From positions 376,001-440,000 of the forward strand of contig JAAOOA010000159.1 in the NCBI GenBank assembly GCA_012861695.1: a stretch of DNA of 64,000 nucleotides, read 5' to 3'. The first letter of the stretch is position 1; the number at the start of each line of letters is the position of its first letter. Of the stretch, positions 21,400-32,890 are shown piece after piece. The notes below the pieces were generated by a model, which was given only the letters and a program-made list of their open reading frames with translations, was not told the origin of the DNA and did not search any database. The position numbers and the translations under genes were made by a program. Source of the stretch: Trematomus loennbergii. Its lineage: Eukaryota; Chordata; Actinopteri; Perciformes; Nototheniidae.

Positions 21400-22318
21400 A
21401 AACTATGCAGATACAAGCTCCAAATATTACTGTTTCCACTTGGACTTCAATACAGCTACACCATTGTTTGGTTTCCATGGTAGCGCGTCTCTTTAGTAGC
21501 GTGCACTCCTTTCCTGTAAATTACAGGTCCAGCCAGGCAAAACAGTGCACTTCTCTTTCCCGCACTACTGTGACAGACCATGGGGCTGGGTCAGCCACTA
21601 ACATATTCATATTTCTCTTCTCAAAAAGAGAAATATGAACGTTAGTTTTTAACTGAAATGATCAAATAAAGTCAAAATGTCACAGTGTTTACAAACATTG
21701 ACCATACCGTTCACCAGCCCCACCCCCCTATGCCTACTGTATGTTGAGTATACTCTTTGTTTAAAACTAATTGGCCATCGGAATGTGTGTGTCCCAACCC
21801 CCCCCTGTGATATCTCTTCTCCAGCAGTCTAGTTTGTGTTCGCATATTTATGCTGTCGCAGTTCCTGTTATTTCTATCGCGCATTGCCGGTATGAAAGGG
21901 TCTGTGCCGGAAATATCAAACATTTAATAAAAGTGAAAAACAATGAACAAGACTTAACGTATTAATAATAATTAATTATATTTATTCCGTTTGGATGTAC
22001 GATTTTTGACTTTGTTTAGAGCAGTGATCTTCTCTTCCTCTCTGCAGCAGAGAGCTAAGCGCTGTCAGACCGGACCTAACCCTAACCCTGAAAAGTATTA
22101 TCATCTGAAAGTAAAATTAATCATTATGTTATTAGTATTAAATACATATAAGTATAAGTATTTTTACAACTTGTATTTAGAAATACTCCGTTGTAATTAT
22201 TGATGCATAAATGTGTTCATCCATTCAATGTGGCATCTGCTATAATTGGATTAATGTATGTATACATTATAATATATGATAATTACATTTTAATTGTATT
22301 CATTTCTTATTTCATAGA
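21400..22318. other. Mixed repeat fragments and a telomere-like motif
   Basis: 21,420-21,570 is similar to 29,775-29,980 (CACCATTGTTTGGTTTCCAT, CCTGTAAAWTACAGGTCCAG). Two and a half CCCTAA units (CCTAACCCTAACCCT) occur at about 22,074-22,089. Otherwise AT-rich sequence without a gene. Confidence 0.4.
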
Positions 22319-22512
22319 AACTTATCAAACATGTAATTAAAGAATGGTGATATACACAGTGATAGATGTTAAGGACTAACGTTTATAATAAATAGCCTAG
22401 TATTTATCCATATTCATAATGATATTTATATATTCAACAACCATTTTTAATGTAAAAGGTTCATAAAATAAAAACACAACACTGTCATTGCAAGTGACAC
22501 TCAGATGACTTT
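22319..22512 (+). repeat. ~185-bp direct repeat, left copy
   Basis: From ACTTATCAAACATGTAATTA to GCAAGTGACACTCAG this matches 28,855-29,037 with about two substitutions. No coding content. The two copies bracket 6.3 kb. Confidence 0.75.
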
Positions 22513-22549
22513 TATGTTTTTATGTTCAGTGAAGTGTTTTATTATTTTC

Positions 22550-22627
22550 GGGACGGGGAGACGTGGGGAAACCAAACTAAGTCTTAGTTTGGCCACTCAT
22601 TTTTAATCACACACGTCTCCCCATCCC
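22550..22627. other. Nested palindrome (hairpin)
   Basis: Outer arms GGGACGGGGAGACGTG (22,550-22,565) and CACGTCTCCCCATCCC (22,612-22,627) pair with one mismatch. Inside, CCAAACTAAG (22,572-22,581) and CTTAGTTTGG (22,583-22,592) pair perfectly around one base. Confidence 0.7.
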
Positions 22628-23311
22628 ATTCAAATTCAAATTCTTGACGAGAAGAGCGGTGTAGCCTACATGTAAATGGGTGGCATAGCCTTATCAGGGT
22701 TCTTACACCTTTTCCAAAGTCAAATTCAAGTACTTTTCAAGCATTTTCAAGGTGCATTTTCAAGCTTTTCAAGCATCTTACAGCTGTTGTAAATTACATA
22801 TTTATATACACATACTTATACTCAAATGATTATTTCCCTACCTCACATTAAATCAGATGTTCTTTATGCTATAAACAACCACAATGTGTTTCGTGATAGC
22901 ATTCTACATGAGGATGACAAATTAAAGAAAAGAAAACTAAGTTTAATATTTCAAAATGAGTGACCCATCTGTACTGACTGGGCATCCCATATAACCTGGC
23001 TGAGCCAATATAAAACAATCAGCCAAATAACTTTTCAATACATTATTGATTACTATTTTTTAGGTAGTAAACATAAGTCAGAGGTACATGGTGTACTTTT
23101 ACTCCACTACATGTATTTAACTCCTTTAGTTACTTTACAGATGTGGATGAATGATGTGAAATATAATCAAGTGTTAAATCAGACTTTAGTTCCACCTGGA
23201 GTAAATCCACAAGCTACCCTGCAGTATACAAAGTCATTCAAACTAGCTGCACCTTTACCAGCTTTGAGAACACTTTCATGATCAATCATTATAAAACATA
23301 TCATATATATC

Positions 23312-23520
23312 AGGGGTCGGCAACCTTTTTGATATGAAGTGCCATTCAAAAAATGTTTTTTTATCAGCGTGCCGACGATCGTGACTTATCAACGGGGGGG
23401 GGGGGGGTGAAGAGCTCGACGCTCGTGAACTGTCAACAGGAGGGCGGGGGAGCCTCGCTGCGGGGAAGCAGTGTGTGGACCTGTTAATGGGGCTCATTCA
23501 CTGGCGCTTCCACAAACAAC
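23312..23520. mobile_element. hAT end (AGGGGTCGGCAACC family)
   Basis: CAGGGGTCGGCAACCTTTTT at 23,311 is a widespread vertebrate hAT terminus; a G14 homopolymer follows at about 23,394-23,407. The other end was not located. Confidence 0.45.
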
Positions 23521-25120
23521 AACCAACATAATTGTTACATTCAAATGAAGTAGCCTACATTATTCAAGTGTACATTAACTTTGGATAATAACGGGAGAAA
23601 TGAGCTGAAGCGCTCTCTTTTCCTCTCTCCTCCTCTCTCTCTCTCGACAGCCTGTCAGTATCTCATGCAGCTCACTGATCCAGTAATGAGTGACCCGACA
23701 GTGAAGAATAAATATATTTATAACTAGTTCCAAAGGTAGATCAAATAGCTAAGTGTGTTAGGTCTAACTCTCAGTGTGTGTGTTGCTCCGCTCACCGGTC
23801 CGTCACAGCGGGCGGAGCTGCAGGATTTCTGCTTCACACACGTTGCACCGCTATTTATTGTAATTTTCGGACACCTTAAAATACTGCCAGACTGGTGAAG
23901 CCATTTTGGCGAGCTTGTTTTGCCGCACACAGAGAAAAGTGTCATGTATTTTACGTCTCGCGATCGAGAGCACCGATCGATCGGCAGAGAGTGAATATCG
24001 GCCGATATTGATCGCCACGCAAAAACTGCGGTATTTTTACAGCTCCTTATGGGTACTGCAATTTGTGAAGTGCTTTCCTCTGTGGTGAAACTATCAGCAC
24101 TGCATTACGGAGGAAAGCGGCAGAAAGTCGCCTGGAGTTAAAGAGAGTGGGGCTGCGTTGCGTGCATGGCTTCCTTCTGCAGGTAACGGGGAGACGCGCT
24201 CTGGCGGCGGTCTCGTTCAGGATCCCAAAATAAAATTAAAATATTTTGCACACTTATTCCTAGTGTTGCCAACCCTGATATATATTATTCTGAAATGGAC
24301 CAATCTGCACAATACTGGTCTTAGATGTACTTTTATTTGCTCAGTAGATCGAGCTAGCCATGCTAGAACTTGCTATCATAGGTCCAAGCTGGCTAACAAC
24401 ATCTAGCTAGCTAGCTATTCTCAGCCGTGCCCGCTATGAACACGTTTTGACTTGTGAATAAGTGTGCAATGTTCTGTAATTTGCTTCACTAACTCATGGC
24501 ACTAATCGTGTGTTTCAGGCGAGGTGTTTCTCTCTGGATTAGAAACTAGTTTTCCCCTCCGGGATAAAACGATAATATAACGTTAGCAATTAGCATGCTA
24601 GCTGGACATAATGCTACCTCTAACAATACATTGTAGTTGCTATAATTTCAAGTAATTTGCAACATTCATTCTACATGTTAATGGTAAAAGCTTAAACAGT
24701 TGATTACCTGCATGCCACAAAGACTGATGTTCTAATATTTTGCACATTTAAGTAGAAATGTAATTGAAATTCTATTTATTTTTCCTTTTTTTTATTGATT
24801 GTTATAATTGTACTCAGCCATGTTATGTTAGATGTCAATCCACTTACACTGTAACTACTCTGGCCTTGAAAGAAGGTTACACATCTAACTGATGTCCACT
24901 AATCCCTATAAAACAAAGTTCAAGCATACATTAAGCACAAAACAATAAATAAGGGCACTTTGATATTTATTTTTTATTTGATATTATTTGATCCTATCTT
25001 ATCTTCTACTTTACACCTGCATTTTGTACACTGTCCCTGCCTGCACCATGTCCAATGTTGTCTCTGTTGACAACCTACTAGGCGATTAAACTGATCTTGT
25101 ATCTTGCTTATTTCTCCTTA

Positions 25121-25348
25121 GGAAAGCGGGCACGGGATGACAGCTTCCTTGACACCATCATGGCGATGGACCGCCGTGCCATGGTCAGCAAGGAGAATGA
25201 GGACCTGCGTGCCAAGGAGATGCACGACGAACGGCTGCTGCATTCACACAAGGCCCAGGAATCGGACGACCAGCTGCTCATGGCGCCAGGTGGAGCAACA
25301 AAATACCTTTCAGGCTGGGCTTCTGGCAGTGCTAAGCGAGCTGATTAA
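25121..25348 (+). pseudogene. Harbinger accessory (Myb/MADF-like) ORF, C-terminal end
   Basis: Preceded by the acceptor-like TTATTTCTCCTTAG, the frame encodes GKRARDDSFLDTIMAMDRRA, a charged helical segment (MVSKENEDLRAKEMHDERLL) and a C-terminal tail. In active Harbinger elements the second protein binds the transposase and the termini and brings it to the nucleus. Only the last ~75 residues are seen; the DNA-binding domain is not. Confidence 0.5.
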
Positions 25349-25420
25349 ATCCAACAGGCCTTCAATAAAAAAATAAGAAAAACTTGTCGTCGTTGATAAA
25401 CTGTACAATGACTTGTTGGG

Positions 25421-25560
25421 AGGCGTGTGGTGCAGTGGTCTGGTGCGTTGGTGTTCGGATCAGGGGAGCACAGGTTCAAACCCCACTGCAGTCAGCATGT
25501 CGTTGTGTCCCTGGGCAAGACACTTCACCCCAAATTGCCTACACCTGGGACAGTTAATTT
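25421..25560 (+). mobile_element. tRNA-derived SINE
   Basis: A pol III promoter is visible: box A-like TGGTGCAGTGGTCTGG (about 25,429-25,444) and box B GGTTCAAACCCC (about 25,471-25,482), spaced as in a tRNA. The following body TGTCCCTGGGCAAGACACTT is a conserved core found in several fish SINEs. It is inserted in the Harbinger copy. Confidence 0.7.
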
Positions 25561-26879
25561 TGTATTATTGTGATTATATATATGCCACTGTTATTAATAC
25601 TGACACTTCACTTTGCACTAAGGTGTGTCTGCTGCTGAGCCTACTATTGTTATTATATATATATATATATGTTTTGATACTACTGACACTTTGATATTGA
25701 ACTTCTATTTACATGCATACGACACACCTGGGACAGCGTGATGCTGTTATTGATATTGTCTTGAGTGTGCAATAAAAGAGAACCTACATGGCGATTAAAC
25801 AGAGCCTGTATCTTACATTTTTCATTACATTTCATGTAACTAAGCTTGCTTATTTCTCCTCTGACACTTTATCTTTACAGTGACCTGTGTAGCATCCTAT
25901 ACATCACATGTAAGTGATTATTCTGATACCATCATGTTTCATCGGTTATAAACTGGCGAAGCTTTATTTATTGTGGCTTTCAAAAAGATAATTTCATTGT
26001 ATTTCAAAATGGCGTCCAACACAAGCACTATTTATTTATAGAAAGAGAAATGGTTAAGTTTGTTATTACCAGTGTTGTGAGTTCAATATTTTTAATTAAT
26101 TATAGTAAGGGAACATCTTAGGAGTTAGTGTAGTGAGTTTCAGAGCAGTGTAATAATTATTTGACCTAAAACTAAATGTTTTTATGAACATGACATGGGG
26201 ATTTGCTAACTTTTGATTTCCCCCATTTTACACGACACAAATGGAGGCCACTATGGGCCACAACTAACACGTAGGTTTCTGTAGGGTTCATGGCAGACGG
26301 ATGCAGTTCTCAGGAGGATATATAATAAAGGTGTGTTAGCTGCTGAGCCTATTTAGTGTGCATACGACACACCTGGCACAGTTTATTCATTTCACACGTA
26401 GCGTAGCGCGTGCATGTCGTCGTCCAATCCTTTTGTCAATCCTTCTTAACCGCCTTCGCTTCCGAATCAGCATTGCTATTGCATTTGACTGGTCGACGAT
26501 CTGTATTTGTGTTTGCTTAAATAACTCAGACGAAGCTCATGTCTGAGGTCGGAAGGTAAACAGACGCCTCATTTACAGCAAGTGGGCGCGGGAGGTTTTT
26601 CTTCTTCTTTTTCTCTCGTTTTTTGGCGGATTGCAACTTTAAGGTGCATACCGCCACCTACTGTACTCGCCGTGAAGTTGTTTGCGGCCTGCCAGTAAAC
26701 CCAAAGCAGAAGAAGAAGAAGTGACGTCAGCGGTTCATTTGCCTAATCCACCCCCAGGAACTCATTTTGGTGTGAACGCGATCTGCTTTAGTTCATCAGA
26801 ACTAAAAGAGCTCTCATGAACTAAAGTTCTCATGAACTATTGTGGAAAAGTACTTGGTGTGAACGCGCCTATTTTGAAT

Positions 26880-27152
26880 GCAGGACTTTTACTGTAACAG
26901 AATATTCCTACACTCTAGTACTTTTACTGAAGTACAAGATCTGAGTACTTCTACTTTTACTCAAGTACAAGATCAGAGTACTTCTGCTTTATCTCAAGTA
27001 CAAGGTCTGAGTACTTCTACTTTTACTCAAGTACAACATCTGAGTACTTCTACTTTTACTCAAGTACACATCTGAGTACTTCTACTTTCACTCAAGTACA
27101 ATATCTGAGTACTTCTAATTTCACTCAAGTACAATATCTGAGTACTTATTCC
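26880..27152 (+). repeat. ~31-33-bp minisatellite (about 8 copies)
   Basis: Degenerate tandem units containing TCTGAGTACTTCTACTTTTAC and TCAAGTACA. No stable coding sense; a 65-codon open frame is a consequence of the repeat. Confidence 0.8.
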
Positions 27153-28454
27153 ACCTCTATCTGTATATATTTTTTTCCTTCTAATTTGTTATTATTTCTG
27201 ACCCTCTCTATCAGTCCAAAGTCGCAACGGCTCATTTAAAAAATAAACGTGGATTGGTGTAAAAAAACTAGCTTTTCAGGGTTCGGGTGTTTTGTTTGAT
27301 TTTAAATAAACAAAGTCTTGGATTTCAGAATATGAAACTGTTATTGCCAAATCTCATGATAAATACATTTTTGAAGCTTGTAAAGGGAAGAAGAGGCAAC
27401 TCTCAATTCGCACCCTGCTCTTCCGCTGAAATTATGAAGTAAGGGCGTATAGTAATCATAGATAAACACGACAGGGTCCGTTACAGTTTGTTTTCATCTG
27501 TTTTCAAATAAACAAAGTATTGGCTTTCAGGATATTAAACTTGTTTCGGCAAATTCAGATGATAAATACAGCTTTAAAGCTTGTAACGGCATTATTACAA
27601 GCGGAGAACGGAGTAATTTAACATCAAAGCAGGCATAACAACAGCTGGTGTTTCTCGTGAGTGTTTCCCCGGTACACAAACACAATACACACAAACACAA
27701 AAATACACAAACACAAAGACACACACACTCGCGAGCTTCACCCAGACCAGTAATACAAACGAAAATGTGTCTGCGGGTCAATGTGACTGATTTCGATAGA
27801 GCAAGTCACATTTGGTTTAGGCACGAAACATACTACCAGTAGAAATACATTGCTTTTAAAATCGCTCTGTGTCGAATCAATAGATTATATTTCGTGACTA
27901 TAACACGAAATGCCGTGAGACTGGGTTGAATTACAACAGTGAGTGCTTCATCCTCTGAACACCACAGGATGGCGACTGTAACGCACATAACATAGGTACG
28001 CTACTCTGAAATGATTGTCCCCTGCAATTATTATTATCCCTCATAGAGTTTGCTATTCAGCTTGCTAACGTTAGCATAAACAAACGTAACATGCAACGTT
28101 AGCCTAATCAAAAATGCTCTACTACGGCGTACCTTTCACGTGGCTCGTCAGCGCAGACTCTTGCATCGTTATTGTTGCACACTTTGCAGGAGGCTACTCG
28201 TGGGCTTGACCCTCGTCTTAGCCATGGCTTGTATTTGTCTTCTGCTAGCCTACGCTCGTTGAAACGGCAACCTCCTGGCATACTGTCATCTATCACTCTC
28301 ATCAGAATGCCCAAGTCACACACGTAACAAAAACACTTGCCGGTCACGTGCATTGCGCGGGAAGGCCGGAGCGGAGCTGTTTTATGTAAAAGCGAAGCAA
28401 TTAAGCGCGCTCCGACTTCTTTATTTTCTTTTAATCTAAAAAGCGAAGTAAAGC
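27153..28454. other. Unassigned intron DNA
   Basis: Two related stretches (27,300-27,420 and 27,480-27,600, both with AATAAACAAAGT and GATAAATACA) suggest an old duplication. A short (ACAAAC)-type tract lies at about 27,670-27,730. No gene recognised. Confidence 0.35.
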
Positions 28455-28854
28455 ATTTACAATTTCAAGCACTTTGTCCCAAATTCAAGCACCATTCCCA
28501 AAATTCAAGCACTTTTAAAACCTTGAAAACACCTCGTACAATTTCAAGCATTTTTAAGGATTTCCAGCACCCGTAAATAGTACCCCCCTCTGAGTGACTA
28601 TCTGTTGACTTCACATCTTTTCACAAACCAGGGGACTTTACTCCTGATTTTTGGAAGACAAGACTGACCCAAGATACCTGTAGTCGACTAATTACAGGCC
28701 TCAATAAAGTTCTGCCATTGGTTGTGCAAAATAAAGGTGGACATAGTGGAAAGTGAAATTGACATTGTCATCAGGTTCTATAAGGCTACTTCAATAAAAA
28801 TACAAAATAATGTATCTGTGTACGTGTTTTACTGTACTGTGATCTGCATGCACT

Positions 28855-29050
28855 TATCAAACATTTAATTAAAGAATGGTGATATACACAGTGATAGATG
28901 TTAAGGACTAACGTTTATAATAAATAGCCTAGTATTTATCCATATTCATAATAATATTTATATATTCAACAACCATTTTTAATGTAAAAGGTTCATAAAA
29001 TAAAAACACAACACTGTCATTGCAAGTGACACTCAGTTAGTTGACTTTTA
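28855..29050 (+). repeat. ~185-bp direct repeat, right copy
   Basis: Near-identical to 22,319-22,512; after GTGACACTCAG the copies diverge. Sequence between 28,586 and 28,855, and from 29,050 to 29,650, has no recognisable element. Confidence 0.75.
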
Positions 29051-29657
29051 TGTTCAACTGCTAAATTCGTTACTGATAAAAAAAGGGGCCTTCTACCTAA
29101 TTACCTTAAATAAACTCACTAATTAATGAAACCAGTTCAATTCGCATTATTCTTATCTAAAATATTGATGTGTTCAAATGCTCTTCAAAACACAACTGAA
29201 AGTCCATGAAAGTTGTCTTTCTGTATTTGTGAATGAAGCGCCATCTCCTGGTTAAATCCTGAAATTGAAAATCTGGCAACGCCCTCTTGGAAAATAGTGG
29301 GAGGGCTTAACATTCCCAGACGCTGGTCTTAGGCAGGTTTTAGGCAGGAAGCTGTAAGCTGGAGTCCTATCTGGAGTGCTACATCTGTAGTCTTACTAAA
29401 TGATTATAGATCTTTGGGGAGAGGGAAGGGACTCTCAGAAGATAATGAAGAACAAAAGCCATCGCTCAATAACGTGGGGGGGAGGCTTTATAAAGAATGA
29501 CATCATCAAGGCATGTATATTAATATTTCAGTGAGAAATGTCAGCCTACATAACCACGAGGCGCTGTCTGTAGTGAGGTCTGTGCTGAAGCGTTCCTCTG
29601 ACGCTGCTGTCGCTCGTTTGAAAGGAAATCCAACCACTGTTAATAAACTATGGCCAG

Positions 29658-30111
29658 CATACTTGCCAACCCTCCCGATTTTCGCGGGAGACTCCCGATT
29701 TTCATTGCCCTCTCCGGTTTCCTCCCGGGGTCATATTTCTCCGCATTTCCCCGATTTCTGACAAAATCAGATTTACTCAGGACTGTTTCCACTCGGACTT
29801 TAATACAGCCACACCATTGTTTGGTTTCCATGGTAGCGTAGCGCGCGCAACTGAAGTCTGAGAGGGTGAGGAAGATAGTCACAGCAAACAGAACAAGAAT
29901 CGACAATTCTACCCTCTGCTCACTCCTTTCCTGTAAAATACAGGTCCAGCCCACACATATGGTGCTACAGGCCGCAAGGCAGTGCACTTACAACTACAAT
30001 AAGCATGTTAATGTTAATCTAATACAGCTCCGGCGATCCACTAGCACCCCCCCCCCCGCGGTGGTTTTGGAAATGCTCCCGATTTCTGAGGTCTCAAGGT
30101 TGGCAAGTATG
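29658..30111. mobile_element. 454-bp non-autonomous hAT
   Basis: Begins CATACTTGCCAACCCTCCCGA and ends AGGTTGGCAAGTATG. The 8-bp duplication ATGGCCAG is intact on both sides (29,650-29,657; 30,112-30,119). Internal repeats of CTCCCGATTT and a C10 run. Part of the interior is shared with 21,420-21,570. Confidence 0.85.
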
Positions 30112-30511
30112 ATGGCCAGTCAGATTCAGCAGGAGAGTCAGTAAACGTCCGGTCAGCAGAGCGCTGTAGTGCTGTCTCTGCTGTGTAACTACTCTATGTG
30201 ACAGAGGAGGAGAGACGATAAACACTTCATATTCATAAGTACTGCCAGTTACATATATTCAAACTTTCCCACCAACCAACCAGACTTGTATGGACAATTA
30301 GTTCCTGAAGTTAAATCATGCTCCATCTGTTTTGTTATTTTTACTCTGAGCGCAGCCGTGTTGCATTCTGGGAGCTTGTTTCATCACAGCAGCAGAAAGC
30401 CGGCACATGTACAGCCTCTAACGCAAGCTGCAAACATCGCTCCGTTGCTCGAGCGTCACTTTGATAAATACATATTGATCTCAGCACAGAAGTTAAAGAT
30501 GGAGAACTGAC

Positions 30512-30684
30512 CTGAGAGTCTTCAGTCTGCAGTCTGGACTCTCCAGAAGATCTCTCAGCAGCTCCACTCCTGAATCTGCAGATCGTTGAGACTCAGGTCC
30601 AGATCTCTCAGATGGGAGGGGTTGGACTTCAGAGCTGAGGCCAGAGCAGCACAGCTGATCTCTGACAACCTGCAACGTCTCAGT
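30512..30684 (-). pseudogene. NLR gene LRR exon 2 (1-bp deletion)
   Basis: Acceptor TTCTTTATTCAG and donor GTCAGT are intact, but the exon is 173 bp instead of 174. The missing base lies around 30,575 (GAATCTGCAGATCG versus GAATCCAGCAGATCG in exon 3) and breaks the frame between the first repeat (SGLSSE side) and [21 protein letters not shown] gypsy element starts only 41 bp upstream of the acceptor. Confidence 0.85.
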
Positions 30685-30727
30685 CTGAATAAAGAAAACA
30701 TGATGTAACTTTAGAAAACAAGGTTCC

Positions 30728-31093
30728 TGTCACGATCTGTCTGTGTTGTGTTTTGTCTTGTCTTTTTCTGTCTTTGGTTTCCTGTTTTGTTTTGAAAAGT
30801 GTTCACCCCTCTTGCCTGCTTGTGCTTCCTGTGTCTGTGTTCCCTCCTGCCTGATTGCCCGATTGTGTTCACCTGGTGCCCCTGTGTTTTCTCCTCCCTC
30901 CTCACCTGTGTCTTGTTTGTGTGATTGGTCTTGTGTGTATTTTAGTTCTGGTTTTTCTGTCTGTCATTGTTGGTTCATTGTTTGTATTTGACTGTGTGTC
31001 ACAGGGTAGTGTTCTGTGTTCTACTTGTACCTTGGATTAAAGGATATCTTGGAAATCTGCATTTGGGTCCTGCCTGCTTACTCAACCCTGACA
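30728..31093 (+). repeat. Gypsy 5' LTR
   Basis: 366 bp, TG...CA, about 15 bp shorter than the 3' LTR by several small indels, so the copy is not brand-new. It contains a GGATTAAAGG motif near 31,033 that may be the polyadenylation region. Confidence 0.85.
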
Positions 31094-31095
31094 GA

Positions 31096-32124
31096 ATGAA
31101 CCAACCAGAAATGGGCCCAGCAGATCCATTTGAGGTGGATTTACAAAATGTTACCTTTTCTTTGGCTTGCTGCTATGGAAGGTGGAGGGGAGCGTCCAGT
31201 GTTCAGCAGAGAGAGGCTGCTCTGGCAGAAGCTCACCAGGTGGCAACAGGGGATCAACCTTTAGTTAAGTTCTTACCTGATTGGATTTTGGATTTCCTTT
31301 CGACGTGTGATTCCCGGCCTGCTAGCCCCAGGCATGCTAGCCCCCTGCCTCCCAACTCCCAACCTGACACCATACATCTCGGTGTGTTCCGTCTGGAGTC
31401 AACCCCTGCTTCTTCCCCATTTCCTGCTCCTGTCCAGGAGCCGTTCTCGGGCACTCGTCTGGCTTTTGGAGGTCCACGGAGCCTCCAAAAGGCTCCTAAG
31501 AGAAGGAGTCGCAAGCCCAGGCTAGCAGCCCGAGCCCCAGAAGCCATGCTTTGGGCTCCAGTTCTGGCCCCAGCAGCCATGGTTCCAGCCTCAGTTCTGG
31601 CCCCAGCAGCCATGGTTCCGGCTCCAGAACCGGCCCATACAGCCATGGTTCCAGCCCCAGTTCTGGCCCCAGCAGCCATGGTTCCGGCCTCTGTTCCGGT
31701 CCAGCACGCCATATCTCTTCAGGGAAATCTTCTGGGCCAACATGAGCAGATGATGCGAGCCTTAGCTGAAAGCAATCAGTCCTTGGCTCTACACATGTCA
31801 AACCTTGCTGCTCAGGTCTCAACTTGGACGTCTTCTGCTGCATTTCCTGCCTCCGCCAATTCACCTGTGGATTCCACTCCAGCCCCTCGTGTCCTGTCGG
31901 TGGTCCGGCCGACTCCAGCACCTCGTCTCCTGTTGGCTCTACGGCCGACGCCAACCCCCCGTGTCCTGTTGGCTCTACGGCCGACGCCTACCCCATGTCC
32001 TGTACCGTTGGAGGTCCCGCCGACTACTCTTCTGCCGGGGGTCCTGCCAACCCATGTCCTGTACCGTTGGAGGTCCCGCCGACTACTCTTCTGCCGGGGG
32101 TCCTGCCAACCCTATGTCCTGTGA
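31096..32124 (+). CDS. Gag-like proline-rich ORF of the gypsy derivative
   Basis: 342 codons starting two bases after the 5' LTR (MNQPEMGPADPFEVDL). Residues ~1-75 are a globular region I do not recognise; ~95-215 are Pro/Ala-rich with four short repeats (PAAMVPA); ~225-265 include GNLLGQHEQMMRALAESNQS, a coiled coil like the N-terminus of fish gypsy Gag. It then runs into 60-bp repeats where the frame ends. The downstream 902-codon frame (31,805-34,513) is mostly translated repeat. Whether either frame makes protein is unknown. Confidence 0.5.
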   Translation: MNQPEMGPADPFEVDLQNVTFSLACCYGRWRGASSVQQREAALAEAHQVATGDQPLVKFLPDWILDFLSTCDSRPASPRHASPLPPNSQPDTIHLGVFRLESTPASSPFPAPVQEPFSGTRLAFGGPRSLQKAPKRRSRKPRLAARAPEAMLWAPVLAPAAMVPASVLAPAAMVPAPEPAHTAMVPAPVLAPAAMVPASVPVQHAISLQGNLLGQHEQMMRALAESNQSLALHMSNLAAQVSTWTSSAAFPASANSPVDSTPAPRVLSVVRPTPAPRLLLALRPTPTPRVLLALRPTPTPCPVPLEVPPTTLLPGVLPTHVLYRWRSRRLLFCRGSCQPYVL

Positions 32125-32890
32125 TGTTGGAGGTCCCGCCGACTACTCTTCTGCCGGGGGTCCTGCCAACCCTATGTCCTGTGATGTTGGAGGTCCCGCC
32201 GACTACTCTTCTGCCGGGGGTCCTGCCAACCCTATGTCCTGTGATGTTGGAGGTCCCGCCGACTACTCTCTGCCGGGGGTCCTGCCAACCCTATGTCCTG
32301 TGATGTTGGAGGTCCCGCCGACTACTCTCCTGCCGGGGGTTGCCAACCCTATGTCCTGTGATTGGGGGTCCCGCCGACTCTCTTCTGCCGGGGGTCCTGC
32401 CAACCCTATGTCCTGTCCGTTGGAGGTCCCGCCGACTACTCTTCTGCCGGGGGTCCTGCCAACCCTATGTCCTGTGCCGTTGGAGGTCCCGCCGACTACT
32501 CTCCTGCCGGGGGTCTTGCCAACTCCATGTCCTGTCCGTTGGGGTCCCGCCGACTACTCTTCTGCCGGGGGTCCTGCCCCCTATGTCCTGTGCCGTTGGA
32601 GGTCCCGCCGACTACTTCTGCCGGGGGTCTGCCAACCCTATGTCCTGTGCCGTTGGAGGTCCCGCCGACTACTCTCCTGCCGGGGGTCTTGCCAATCCTA
32701 TGTCCTGTCCCGTTGGGGTCCCGCGACTACTCTCCTGCCGGGGGTCTTGCCAACTCCATGTCCTTCGTTGGGGGTCCGCCGACAACTCTCCTGCCGGGGG
32801 TCTTGCCAACTCCATGTCCTGTCCCGTTGGGGGTCCCGCCGACAACTCTCCTGCCGAGGGTCCTGCCAACTCCACGTCCAGTATCGTTGG
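31985..32890 (+). repeat. 60-bp minisatellite in gypsy interior (~15 copies)
   Basis: Units of about 60 bp around GGAGGTCCCGCCGACTACTC and TTCTGCCGGGGGTCCTGCC, the central copies almost identical and others with small deletions. The length is a multiple of three, so several frames stay open on both strands. More degenerate units of the same origin continue to about 33,340. Confidence 0.9.

Larger units (their letters stand above)
24298..26870 (+). mobile_element. PIF/Harbinger element, second copy (left end lost)
   Basis: Homologous to 4,745-6,720: shared TGTACTTTTATTTGCTCAGT, the AGCTAGCTAGC cluster, the region upstream of the second ORF, and the right terminus GTACTTGGTGTGAACGCG near 26,850-26,867. 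It keeps part of the accessory DNA-binding ORF (25,097-25,348) but no recognisable transposase. It contains a SINE (25,421-25,560). The left terminal repeat is absent. Confidence 0.7.
22695..28585. mobile_element. Possible large hAT-like element (ends only)
   Basis: Left CAGGGTTCTTACACC followed by repeated TTCAAG motifs; the right side (28,455-28,585) has the inverse CTTGAA-type series ending CCAGCACCCGTAAATAGTACCC. This pairing is characteristic of a fish hAT family. No matching 8-bp duplication was found, and the interior includes a Harbinger copy and a SINE, so the pairing is tentative. Confidence 0.35.

Noticed and set aside
25421..25500. Functional tRNA gene
   Set aside because: Box A and box B are present, but the cloverleaf arms do not pair convincingly and a SINE body follows.
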